This document shows positions 57,585 to 64,000 of a DNA stretch of 64,000 bases, in pieces. How positions within the stretch are numbered: position 1 is the first letter of the stretch; every line of letters starts with the position of its first letter. Both the position numbers and the translations under genes were made by a program. The notes under the pieces were generated by a model. That model saw nothing but the letters and a program-made list of their open reading frames with translations. It did no database searches and was not told the origin of the DNA. This stretch comes from JAIVJZ01 sp035645695 (GTDB taxonomy: Bacteria; Acidobacteriota; Blastocatellia; Pyrinomonadales; Pyrinomonadaceae), in NCBI GenBank assembly GCA_035645695.1, contig DASQMC010000012.1, forward strand, positions 1 to 64,000, read 5' to 3'.

Positions 57585-60500
57585 ATGAATTCATCCCCCC
57601 CGGCCATAGATGTCGCAGTCTTCCAAAGACTGTGCGAAGTACATGCGAATCAATCATATGACCCCGCCAGTTACGCCGAGGCGCAACGGACGCTGCTCAC
57701 TCTGATGGGCAATTTGCCGGGCATGGCCTATTGCTGCCGCAGCGACGAGCGCTGGACGATGCTCTTCGTCAGCGAAGGCTGTCTGGAACTCACCGGCTAC
57801 GCGCCCGGCGACCTGACCGGCAATCGGAAAGTCTCTTACGCCGACCTGATTCATGCGGACGACCGCCAGAAGGTGTGGGACGAAGTGCAATCCGCGCTCG
57901 CGGAGAAGAGGCGGTTTCGCCTCGTCTATCGCCTGCTGACCGCGGCGCAGGGCGAGCGTTGGGTGTGGGAGCAGGGACACGGCATCTTCTCGGCCGAAGG
58001 CGAACAGATCGCCATCGAGGGCTTCATCACGGACATCACCGACCGCGTGCAGGCGGAAGATGCCCTGCGCGCGGCGGAGTTAAAATACCGCTCGATTTTC
58101 GAGCAGGCGATCCACGGCATCTATCGCTCGACGCCGGACGGGAAGTTTCTCGCCGCCAACCCCGCCATGGCGCTCATGCTCGGCTACTCTTCGCCCGCCG
58201 AGTTGATGGCCGACTGCACGGACATCGCGCGCGACTTTTACGCCGACGCCGAGACGCGCGCCTCGCTTCGCGGCCTGCTCGCCGCGCACGGCAAGGTACA
58301 GGGCTTCGAGGCGCAGGTCTTTTGTAAAGACCGCAGCGTTATCTGGATGCGCGAGAACATCTACGCCGTGCGCGACGCGGCGGGCGCGCTTCTCTATTAC
58401 GAGGGCAGCGTCGAGGACACGACGGCGGGCAAGCGCGCCGAAGAAAAACTCGCGCGCTCGGAGGAACAGTACCGCGTCCTGTTCGAGAGCAACCCCAACC
58501 CGATGTGGGTCTATGACACGGACACTTACGCCTACCTCGCCGTTAACGAGGTGGCCGTCAGGCATTACGGTTACACGCGCGAGGAATTCCTGCGAATGAC
58601 GATTTTCGATGTGCGCCCCCCGGAAAACATCCCGGCCGTGGTCGAAAACATCGCCTCGCTCCCGGCGTCGCATCGCTATGCGGGCGAGTGGGAGCACCGC
58701 AAGAAAGACGGCACGCCGATCTTCGTCGAGATCAATTCTCAACAGATCGACTTCGGCGGGCGCACGGCGCGTCTCGTGCTCATCAACGACGTGACCGAGC
58801 GCAAACAAGCCGAGGCCGCTCTGCGCGAATCCGAGGAACGCTATCGCGAGTTGTTTGAAAACGCCAACGACGTGATCTTCACCACGGACTTATCGGGACG
58901 GTTCCTCTCGGTCAACCCGGCGGTCGAAAAAGTTACGGGCTACGCCCGCGCCGAGATTTGCAGGATGAACTTCACCGAGATGCTTGTGCCGGAACATGTC
59001 GAGCACTCGCTTCACATGAGGGAACGCAAACTCTCCGGCGGCGAGGCCACCACATGTTACGAGACCGAAATCATCTCGAAGGGCGGCGAACGCGTGTTGC
59101 TGGAACTGAGCACGCAGTTGATCCGCGACGACGAAGGCGCGCCCGTCGGCGTGCAGGGCATCGCGCGCGACGGCACCGAGCGCAAGCGTGCCGAGCGCGC
59201 CCTGCGCGAATCGGAGGAGCGTTACCGCGAACTCTTCGAGAACGCCAACGATCTCATCTACACGCACGATCTGGCGGGCAATTTCACCTCGCTCAACAAG
59301 ACGGGCGAGCGCATCACGGGCTACACGCGCGAGGAAGCCGGTTCGCTCAACATCGCACAGGTCATCGTGCCCGAACATCTCGCCCTCGCGCGCGAGATGA
59401 TGGCGCGCAAGGGTGAAGTTGACGAGGCGACGGTCTACGAAGTGGACATCATCGCGAAGGACGGCCGCCGCGTGCCGCTCGAAGTGAGCACGCGCCTCGT
59501 TTACCGGAACGGAGAGCCGTGCGGCGTGCAGGGCATCGCGCGCGACATCGCCGAGCGCAAGCACACCGAGGCGAAACTCCTCCACAACGCCTACCACGAC
59601 GCGCTCACGGGTCTGCCGAACCGCAACCTCTTCACGGATCACTTGCAGATGGCCGTCGAGCGCGCGAAGCGCTGCCCCGAGTTCGTCTTCGCCGTGCTGT
59701 TTTTAGACCTCGACCGATTCAAGAACGTCAACGACTCGCTCGGCCATACGGTCGGAGACCACTTGCTCGTCGCGCTCTCGCGCCGTCTGCAACACTGCCT
59801 GCGCCCCTCGGACGTGGTGGCGCGTCTCGGCGGCGACGAGTTTGCGATCCTCCTGAACGACATCGGCGCGGAGCCGCGCGAAGCCGTCTCGCTCGCCGAA
59901 CGCGTGCAGCAGGAGTTGATGCAGCCGTTCAACCTCGGCGGTCACGAAGTGTTCACCACGGCGAGCATCGGCATCGCCCTGAGCACGACCGGCTATGAAA
60001 CGCCCGAGGCGGTTTTGCGCGATGCGGACACGGTGATGTATCGCGCCAAGGCGCAGGGCAAAGCGCGCCACGAGGTGTTCGACCAGAACATGCACGCGCG
60101 CGTCGTCGCCCTGCTGCGCCTGGAAAACGATCTGCGCCGCGCGGTCGAGCGCGACGAGTTTCGTTTGCAGTACCAGCCGATAGTCTCGCTCGACACGGGG
60201 CGCGTCTCCGGCTTCGAGGCGCTCGTGCGCTGGCAGCACCCGGAACTCGGTCTGATCCAGCCGGGCGATTTCATCTCCGTTGCCGAAGAGACCGGCGTGA
60301 TCGTCGAACTCGGCCAGTGGGTGCTGGAAGAAGCGTGCCGCCAGATGCGCCTCTGGCAGTCGATCTCGCCCCGGCACAATCGTCTCAAACTCAGCGTTAA
60401 TTTATCCAGCCGTCAATTTGTGCAACTCGATCTCTACGAGCGCATCGTGGAGGTGCTCGCGCAAACCGGCCTCGCGCCCACCACGCTGCAACTCGAAATC

Positions 60501-60932
60501 ACCGAGAGCATTCTGATGGAGAACGCGCACAGCATCGTCCCGCTCCTCGGCCGCCTGCGCGAACTCGGAGTCGAGCTTGCGATAGACGACTTCGGGACAG
60601 GCTACTCGTCGCTCAGTTACCTCTCACGCCTGAAGCCGATCCACACGTTGAAGATCGACCGCTCGTTCATCAGCATGGGCGGAGACGACCACGAGAACTC
60701 GGAGATCGTGCGCACCATCATCATGCTCGCCAGGAACATGGGCAAAGAGGTGGTGGCCGAAGGCATCGAGACCGCCGAACAACTCGCGCGCCTGCGCACG
60801 CTCGATTGCGCTTACGGGCAAGGCTACCTCTTCTCGCGCCCGCAAGACCCGTTCGAGATCGAACGCCGTCTGCGGCAGGGGCTGCACGCCGTCATCGCCA
60901 ACCCGTTCGCGAACATGCTGAGCGTCGCCTGA
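57585..60932 (+). CDS. Multi-PAS cyclic-di-GMP signalling protein (GGDEF-EAL)
   Basis: 1115 residues, no signal peptide or TM helix. Five PAS domains occupy about 45-660 (e.g. FVSEGCLELTGYAPGDL; YRSIFEQAIHGIYRSTPDGK; two adjacent near-duplicate PAS units share ALRESEERYRELFENANDV/L). GGDEF follows (RLGGDEFAILLND near 746, active-site motif intact), then EAL (FEALVRWQHPELGLIQPGDF, NRLKLSVNLSSRQFVQLDL, IDDFGTGYSSLSYLSRLKP, with catalytic residues present). It can in principle both make and degrade cyclic-di-GMP; which dominates is unknown. Soluble PAS sensors suggest a cytoplasmic cue. In this window it could tune polysaccharide output, but that is speculative. Confidence 0.93.
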   Translation: MNSSPPAIDVAVFQRLCEVHANQSYDPASYAEAQRTLLTLMGNLPGMAYCCRSDERWTMLFVSEGCLELTGYAPGDLTGNRKVSYADLIHADDRQKVWDEVQSALAEKRRFRLVYRLLTAAQGERWVWEQGHGIFSAEGEQIAIEGFITDITDRVQAEDALRAAELKYRSIFEQAIHGIYRSTPDGKFLAANPAMALMLGYSSPAELMADCTDIARDFYADAETRASLRGLLAAHGKVQGFEAQVFCKDRSVIWMRENIYAVRDAAGALLYYEGSVEDTTAGKRAEEKLARSEEQYRVLFESNPNPMWVYDTDTYAYLAVNEVAVRHYGYTREEFLRMTIFDVRPPENIPAVVENIASLPASHRYAGEWEHRKKDGTPIFVEINSQQIDFGGRTARLVLINDVTERKQAEAALRESEERYRELFENANDVIFTTDLSGRFLSVNPAVEKVTGYARAEICRMNFTEMLVPEHVEHSLHMRERKLSGGEATTCYETEIISKGGERVLLELSTQLIRDDEGAPVGVQGIARDGTERKRAERALRESEERYRELFENANDLIYTHDLAGNFTSLNKTGERITGYTREEAGSLNIAQVIVPEHLALAREMMARKGEVDEATVYEVDIIAKDGRRVPLEVSTRLVYRNGEPCGVQGIARDIAERKHTEAKLLHNAYHDALTGLPNRNLFTDHLQMAVERAKRCPEFVFAVLFLDLDRFKNVNDSLGHTVGDHLLVALSRRLQHCLRPSDVVARLGGDEFAILLNDIGAEPREAVSLAERVQQELMQPFNLGGHEVFTTASIGIALSTTGYETPEAVLRDADTVMYRAKAQGKARHEVFDQNMHARVVALLRLENDLRRAVERDEFRLQYQPIVSLDTGRVSGFEALVRWQHPELGLIQPGDFISVAEETGVIVELGQWVLEEACRQMRLWQSISPRHNRLKLSVNLSSRQFVQLDLYERIVEVLAQTGLAPTTLQLEITESILMENAHSIVPLLGRLRELGVELAIDDFGTGYSSLSYLSRLKPIHTLKIDRSFISMGGDDHENSEIVRTIIMLARNMGKEVVAEGIETAEQLARLRTLDCAYGQGYLFSRPQDPFEIERRLRQGLHAVIANPFANMLSVA

Positions 60933-60942
60933 CGAGAGAAAG

Positions 60943-61019
60943 TAAACGATGAAGGATGAACGATGAACGATGAACTGAAAGACAGTTGCTTTCAGTTCAT
61001 CGTTCATCGTTCATCGTTT
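60943..61019. repeat. Periodic inverted repeat PIR15 (AACGATG heptad)
   Basis: Left arm AAACGATGAAGGATGAACGA... (60943-60980); right arm CTTTCAGTTCATCGTTCATC... (60989-61019). The left arm has one heptad more than the right, a unit-length size difference. Confidence 0.92.
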
Positions 61020-61073
61020 CTTCCGTCCGTATCCGCGGCGTCGGCGCTTTCGCCTCATGCAAATGAAACTCGC

Positions 61074-61101
61074 TTGAGCTACAATAACGACATCATATTT
61101 T
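61074..61101 (+). promoter_or_regulatory. Promoter-like region before the glutaredoxin gene
   Basis: TTGAGC (61074-61079), a 16-nt spacer, TATTTT (61096-61101); TACAAT at 61080-61085 is an alternative -10 without a good -35. Confidence 0.35.
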
Positions 61102-61123
61102 CATACCGGAGAAATTTCGCGCC

Positions 61124-61378
61124 GTGGCAAACATCAAAATGTATACGACTACGTGGTGCTCCGACTGTCGCCGTGCCAAACATTTCCTCGGCGAGAATGG
61201 CATCGCCTACGAAGAGATCAACATCGAAGAACACGACGGCGCGGCGGAACTCGTGATGCGCCTCAACGACGGCAAACGCAAAGTGCCGACGTTCGAGATT
61301 GACGGGCGGGCTTTCAACCTCTCGCCCTACGACGAGCGCAAACTGCGCGCGGAACTCGGTCTGGAGTTGGCACGGTAA
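61124..61378 (+). CDS. Glutaredoxin-like thiol-disulfide protein
   Basis: 84 residues from GTG 61124. A thioredoxin fold begins IKMYTTTWCSDCRRAKHFL with the redox Cys12-x-x-Cys15; a cis-Pro region KVPTFEIDG and AFNLSPYDERKLRAEL follow. WCSDC resembles mycoredoxin-type or NrdH-like proteins rather than classical CPYC glutaredoxins. It likely reduces disulfides or mixed thiols. It is eight bases from the next gene, with which it is probably co-transcribed. Confidence 0.85.
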   Translation: MANIKMYTTTWCSDCRRAKHFLGENGIAYEEINIEEHDGAAELVMRLNDGKRKVPTFEIDGRAFNLSPYDERKLRAELGLELAR

Positions 61379-61386
61379 ACAGAACG

Positions 61387-61668
61387 ATGGCAACTAACAC
61401 GACAGGGAACGGATCGAGTAAGAGTATGACGCGGCGTATGGCGCGTGCGGGCGGGTGGAAACTGGCGCGCAAACTCATCAAGCCGATCCCGCTCGTCGGC
61501 ACGGCCGTCGCCCTCGGCTTCGCCGGTTACGAGATCAGAAAGAAGGGCTGGCGCAACGGCATCATCCACGTCGGCCTCGACATCACGCCCGTCGTCGGCA
61601 CGGTCAAAGACGTGATCGAAATCTTCACGGGCGACCTCATCCCCGACAAGAAGAACATCAAAAGTTAA
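61387..61668 (+). CDS. Small protein of unknown function following the glutaredoxin
   Basis: 93 residues (MATNTTGNGSSKSMTRRMAR). A basic N-terminus is followed by a Gly/Val-rich hydrophobic stretch (LIKPIPLVGTAVALGFAGYE) and a C-terminal VGLDITPVVGTVKDVIEIFT. The TPVVGTVKD...TGDL string is reminiscent of pre-toxin/TG-type linkers of polymorphic toxins, but no toxin or immunity gene is visible, so this may be a coincidence of a short hydrophobic motif. Function not assigned. Confidence 0.65.
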   Translation: MATNTTGNGSSKSMTRRMARAGGWKLARKLIKPIPLVGTAVALGFAGYEIRKKGWRNGIIHVGLDITPVVGTVKDVIEIFTGDLIPDKKNIKS

Positions 61669-61718
61669 AGCGCCGCGTGCGGTTCAATTCACGGCCGTCT
61701 TGAAACCCTTCCTCGAAC

Positions 61719-61787
61719 TTAACCCTGAGCCGACGCGCCCGACGCCATGAGGGCGAAGAACGCGACGAACAGGATGATTCGTTGCGT
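61719..61787 (-). pseudogene. Signal-peptide remnant with ACG in place of the start codon
   Basis: Minus-strand GGAGGA (61794-61799), a 6-nt spacer, then ACG and 21 further codons: QRIILFVAFFALMASGASAQ, Gly and TAA. This is a complete signal peptide with an ASA cleavage site and a stop right after it. It lies about 60 bases after gatA. Probably the vestige of a secreted protein gene; a translated micropeptide from ACG is less likely. Confidence 0.4.
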
Positions 61788-61849
61788 GCCGGTTCCTCCG
61801 TGTCCTCTGCGCCCGTCCGGGCAAAACTCGCTCCGGTCAGTTTAAGATC

Positions 61850-63304
61850 CTATAGCCCTTTCGCCGTCACGGGCGGGCGGGCGTCAAAAGGTTGCGCCTG
61901 CTCGTAGGCATGCGCGAAGCGGAAGAGTGTGGACTCGCTCCAATGCGGGCCGAGCAGTTGCATGCCGATGGGCAGGTTTGCTTTGGAGAGGCCGCAGGGG
62001 ACGGAGAGGCCGGGTATGCCCGCGAGGTTGGCCGTCACGGTGTAGATGTCGTTGAGGTACATGGCGAGCGGGTCGTCGGTCTTTTCGCCGAGGAGAAAGG
62101 CGGTGGTCGGCGAGGTCGGCGTGATGATCGCGTCGCAACGCTCGAAGGCGCGTGCGAAGTCCTGCTTGAGCAGCGCGCGCACCTTTTGCGCTTTGAGGTA
62201 ATAGGCATCGTAATAGCCGGAGGAGAGCACGTATGTGCCGAGCATGATGCGGCGTTTGACCTCCGCGCCGAAACCTTCCTCGCGCGTGCGCCGGTACATC
62301 TCGCGCAGTGTGCGCGATTCTTCGGCGCGGAAGCCGTAGCGCACGCCGTCGTAGCGAGCGAGGTTGGAAGAGGCTTCGGCCGTGGCGATGATGTAGTAAA
62401 CCGCGATGGCGTATTTAGCGTGCGGCAGTTCCACCTCAACCACCTCCGCGCCGAGCGCGCGGTAAGTCTCAATCGCCGCCTCGACGCTCGCGCGCACGTC
62501 GGCCGCCAATCCCTCGCCGAACAACTCGCGCGGCACGCCGATGCGTGCGCCGCGCACGTCGAGCGTCAACGCCGAGGCGTAATCGGGCACGGGCACGTCG
62601 GCGGTCGTCGAGTCGCGCGGGTCGCGCCCGGCGATGACCGAGAGCGTCAACGCGGCGTCCGCGATATTGGTGGCGAAGATGCCGATTTGATCGAGCGACG
62701 AGCCGAAGGCGACGAGGCCGTAGCGCGAGACGCGCCCGTAGGTCGGCTTCACCCCGACGATGCCGCAGAACGACGCGGGCTGACGCACCGACCCGCCCGT
62801 GTCCGACCCGAGAGCGACGGGCACGATGCGCGCCGCGACGGCCGCCGCCGAACCGCCCGACGAGCCTCCGGGTACGCGCTCCGTGTCCCAGGGGTTACGC
62901 GCGGGGCCATAAGCCGAATTTTCGTTCGACGAACCCATCGCGAACTCGTCGCAGTTGGTCTTGCCGACGATGATCGCCCCGGCGTCGTGCAGGCGTTCGA
63001 TGACGGTCGCATCGTAAGGCGGGTGATACCCGCCGAGGATCGCCGAGCCGCACGAGGCTTGCAGGCCGCGCACGCAGATGTTGTCCTTGACGGCGACGGG
63101 AACCGAGCCGAGCGCGCCCGCCGGAGTCTCGTCGCGACGAGACTCCGACTCGCCGACGCGCGCGAGCGCGCCCGCGCGGTCAATTTGCAGAAACGCGCCG
63201 AGCGTATCGTTCAACGCTTCGGCCGCGCCGAGCGCGCTCTCCACCACGGCGCGCGCGTCCAGTTCGCCTCCCGCGAGGCGCGTTTTGATCGTTTCGATGT
63301 TCAT
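61850..63304 (-). CDS. gatA: Asp-tRNA(Asn)/Glu-tRNA(Gln) amidotransferase subunit A
   Basis: 484 residues from ATG 63304 (MNIETIKTRLAGGELDARAV). Amidase-signature triad: Lys73 in PVAVKDNIC, Ser148 in PGGSSGGSAAA and Ser172 in DTGGSVRQPASF, with the spacing known for GatA (75 and 24 residues). GatA hydrolyses glutamine and passes ammonia to GatB for tRNA-dependent amidation. gatC lies just upstream in the same direction, separated by PIR16; gatB is not in the window. An upstream TTG frame is excluded because it is repeat sequence. Confidence 0.95.
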   Translation of the reverse strand: MNIETIKTRLAGGELDARAVVESALGAAEALNDTLGAFLQIDRAGALARVGESESRRDETPAGALGSVPVAVKDNICVRGLQASCGSAILGGYHPPYDATVIERLHDAGAIIVGKTNCDEFAMGSSNENSAYGPARNPWDTERVPGGSSGGSAAAVAARIVPVALGSDTGGSVRQPASFCGIVGVKPTYGRVSRYGLVAFGSSLDQIGIFATNIADAALTLSVIAGRDPRDSTTADVPVPDYASALTLDVRGARIGVPRELFGEGLAADVRASVEAAIETYRALGAEVVEVELPHAKYAIAVYYIIATAEASSNLARYDGVRYGFRAEESRTLREMYRRTREEGFGAEVKRRIMLGTYVLSSGYYDAYYLKAQKVRALLKQDFARAFERCDAIITPTSPTTAFLLGEKTDDPLAMYLNDIYTVTANLAGIPGLSVPCGLSKANLPIGMQLLGPHWSESTLFRFAHAYEQAQPFDARPPVTAKGL

Positions 63305-63309
63305 AAAAT

Positions 63310-63410
63310 GGCTGTCAGCGGTCGGCAATCAGCGGTCAGCTTATCGGCATAGCCACGGCAAACAGTTTCCGTGAATTTACTGACGCCCGATTTGTGACCG
63401 CTGGCTGCTC
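63310..63410. repeat. Degenerate periodic inverted repeat PIR16 (GTCAGCG heptad)
   Basis: The left arm GTCAGCG GTCGGCA ATCAGCG GTCAGCT (from 63313) faces a poorly matching complement ending near GACCGCTGGCTGC (63399-63410). It is the most decayed member of the family. Confidence 0.65.
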
Positions 63411-63707
63411 TTATAAAACTTTCGGCACGCGGAAATGTCCCGCGGCCGGGTCGGGCGCCTGATCGAGCGCGAGCGTCTGGCCGAGCGAGGGCAGGGGCGC
63501 ATCTTCGCGCGCGGTGTCGGCGCGCGCGCCTTCGTCGGTGAGTCCGCCGAGGGCGGGTTCGGCCGCGCTCGTGTCCAGTTCGTTTAACTGCTCGACGTAA
63601 GCCACGATGGAAGCGATCTGGGGCGTCAACGCCCTGCGCTCGTCATCCGTCAATTCGAGTTGCGCGAGCGCGGCGATCTTTTCGATGTCGGATTCGGTGA
63701 TGGGCAT
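63411..63707 (-). CDS. gatC: Asp-tRNA(Asn)/Glu-tRNA(Gln) amidotransferase subunit C
   Basis: 98 residues, the typical GatC length. Signatures: MPITESDIEKIAALAQLELT, a helical stretch ASIVAYVEQLNELDTS, and the conserved end FRVPKVL. GatC tethers GatA and GatB in the tRNA-dependent amidotransferase that makes Asn-tRNA or Gln-tRNA. It is the upstream gene of a gatC-gatA operon; transcription may begin in the next gene to the right. Confidence 0.93.
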   Translation of the reverse strand: MPITESDIEKIAALAQLELTDDERRALTPQIASIVAYVEQLNELDTSAAEPALGGLTDEGARADTAREDAPLPSLGQTLALDQAPDPAAGHFRVPKVL

Positions 63708-63718
63708 ATGATTTGAAT

Positions 63719-63807
63719 GTAAGCAGTAAGCAGTGAGCAGTAAGCAGTGAGCAGTAAGCAGTAAGAAAACGGTTTTTACTGCTCACTGCTCACTGCTTAC
63801 TGCTCAC
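63719..63807. repeat. Periodic inverted repeat PIR17 (AGCAGTA/AGCAGTG heptad)
   Basis: The left arm AGCAGTA AGCAGTG AGCAGTA AGCAGTG AGCAGTA AGCAGTA (63722-63763) faces TTACTGCTCACTGCTCACTG... (63777-63807). The stop codon of the next gene (63804-63806) lies in the right arm. Confidence 0.94.
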
Positions 63808-64000
63808 TTGTTTCTCTGTTGCGCGTCGATATAGCTTCCGGCGGCGAGCAGGAAGCGGCGGCGTAAATCTTCATCGTGAATCGCCTCGGCGGCATCGGCG
63901 AGCTGGCGCGAGTTATGCAACGCGCGGCGTTCGTGTGCGGTGCGGTCAAACTCGAACCGGCCGAGCCGTGCGCGCTCGTCGCGGATGGTGGCCGGATCGA
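63804..64000 (-). CDS. Unidentified protein, C-terminal part (3' end only)
   Basis: The last 65 codons of a minus-strand gene that starts beyond the window. The visible tail is charged and helical (RLGRFEFDRTAHERRALHNS ... DEDLRRRFLLAAGSYIDAQQ, then RNK and the stop). No family recognised. The stop lies inside PIR17. Same direction as gatC, about 96 bases upstream of it, so it may be the first gene of that operon. Confidence 0.6.
   Translation of the reverse strand, partial: DPATIRDERARLGRFEFDRTAHERRALHNSRQLADAAEAIHDEDLRRRFLLAAGSYIDAQQRNK

Noticed and set aside
61387..61668. Polymorphic-toxin pre-toxin domain
   Set aside because: Only a short similar motif (TPVVGTVKD); no toxin, immunity or secretion gene nearby.
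61892..63352. 486-codon plus-strand frame opposite gatA
   Set aside because: Shadow frame; gatA is complete with its catalytic triad.
1..64000. tRNA, rRNA or other structured RNA genes and insertion sequences
   Set aside because: Reading the intergenic stretches showed no tRNA cloverleaf features, rRNA segment or transposase; a covariance-model search would be needed to be certain.

Overview
The window is a high-GC bacterial chromosome segment, densely coded on both strands. It most resembles Acidobacteriota, probably a Blastocatellia / Pyrinomonadaceae-type lineage. The grounds are a TIGR03437 (Solibacter-type) C-terminal domain, several secreted DUF4214 / Calx-beta / carboxypeptidase-regulatory proteins, and the gene mix (GlnA plus GlnE, SpeA next to a deoxyhypusine-synthase-like protein, ThiE-ThiD, GatCA). 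This assignment is inference from gene content; no rRNA or tRNA gene is visible.

Layout: 1-4.7 kb holds two secreted surface-type proteins. 5.1-26.4 kb is a cell-surface polysaccharide cluster: a GT4 glycosyltransferase, a secreted DUF4214 protein, three YfhO-like polytopic membrane proteins, a methyltransferase, a GtrB/CsbB-like GT2, a double-GT4 fusion, a DUF4214-coiled-coil protein, the Wzt/Wzm ABC exporter (divergently arranged) and an O-antigen-ligase-like protein carrying an embedded PDZ-like domain. The genes from 13.8 to 23.8 kb form one tight minus-strand operon, most junctions overlapping by a few bases. 26.7-38.5 kb carries a TPR protein, small membrane proteins, thiamine synthesis (thiE, thiD), cyclophilin, a HAD phosphatase, threonine synthase, an alkaline-phosphatase-superfamily protein, and a two-gene RelA/SpoT-domain cassette whose base composition drops sharply. 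38.6-47.7 kb holds an orphan ABC ATPase, a secreted lamin-tail protein, the DHS-like and SpeA pair, and glnA with a near-perfect sigma-70 promoter. 47.9-57.1 kb holds an AlkA-type glycosylase, decayed gene fragments, glnE, an M14 peptidase and a SRPBCC protein. 57.6-64 kb holds a PAS/GGDEF/EAL protein, a glutaredoxin, a small protein, gatA, gatC and the 3' end of one more gene.

Functional links: glnE can adenylylate the GlnA made 3 kb upstream, whose target tyrosine is conserved. The GtrB/CsbB-like GT2 and the YfhO-like proteins fit a lipid-carrier-dependent glycosylation module serving the polysaccharide exported by Wzm/Wzt. SpeA would supply agmatine to polyamine chemistry in which the DHS-like neighbour may act.

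The most striking unexplained feature is a family of at least 17 intergenic inverted repeats. Their arms are degenerate tandem repeats of mostly 7 nt (some 8 or about 9 nt), with several different unit sequences, and some are nested one inside the loop of another. Other oddities are in-frame minisatellites inside otherwise conserved enzymes, a mosaic (gene-converted) pair of YfhO-like genes, an antisense overlap of two homologous C-termini, and three small decayed genes (a SEC-C protein with two frameshifts, a DinB-like fragment, and a signal-peptide remnant with ACG in place of a start codon).
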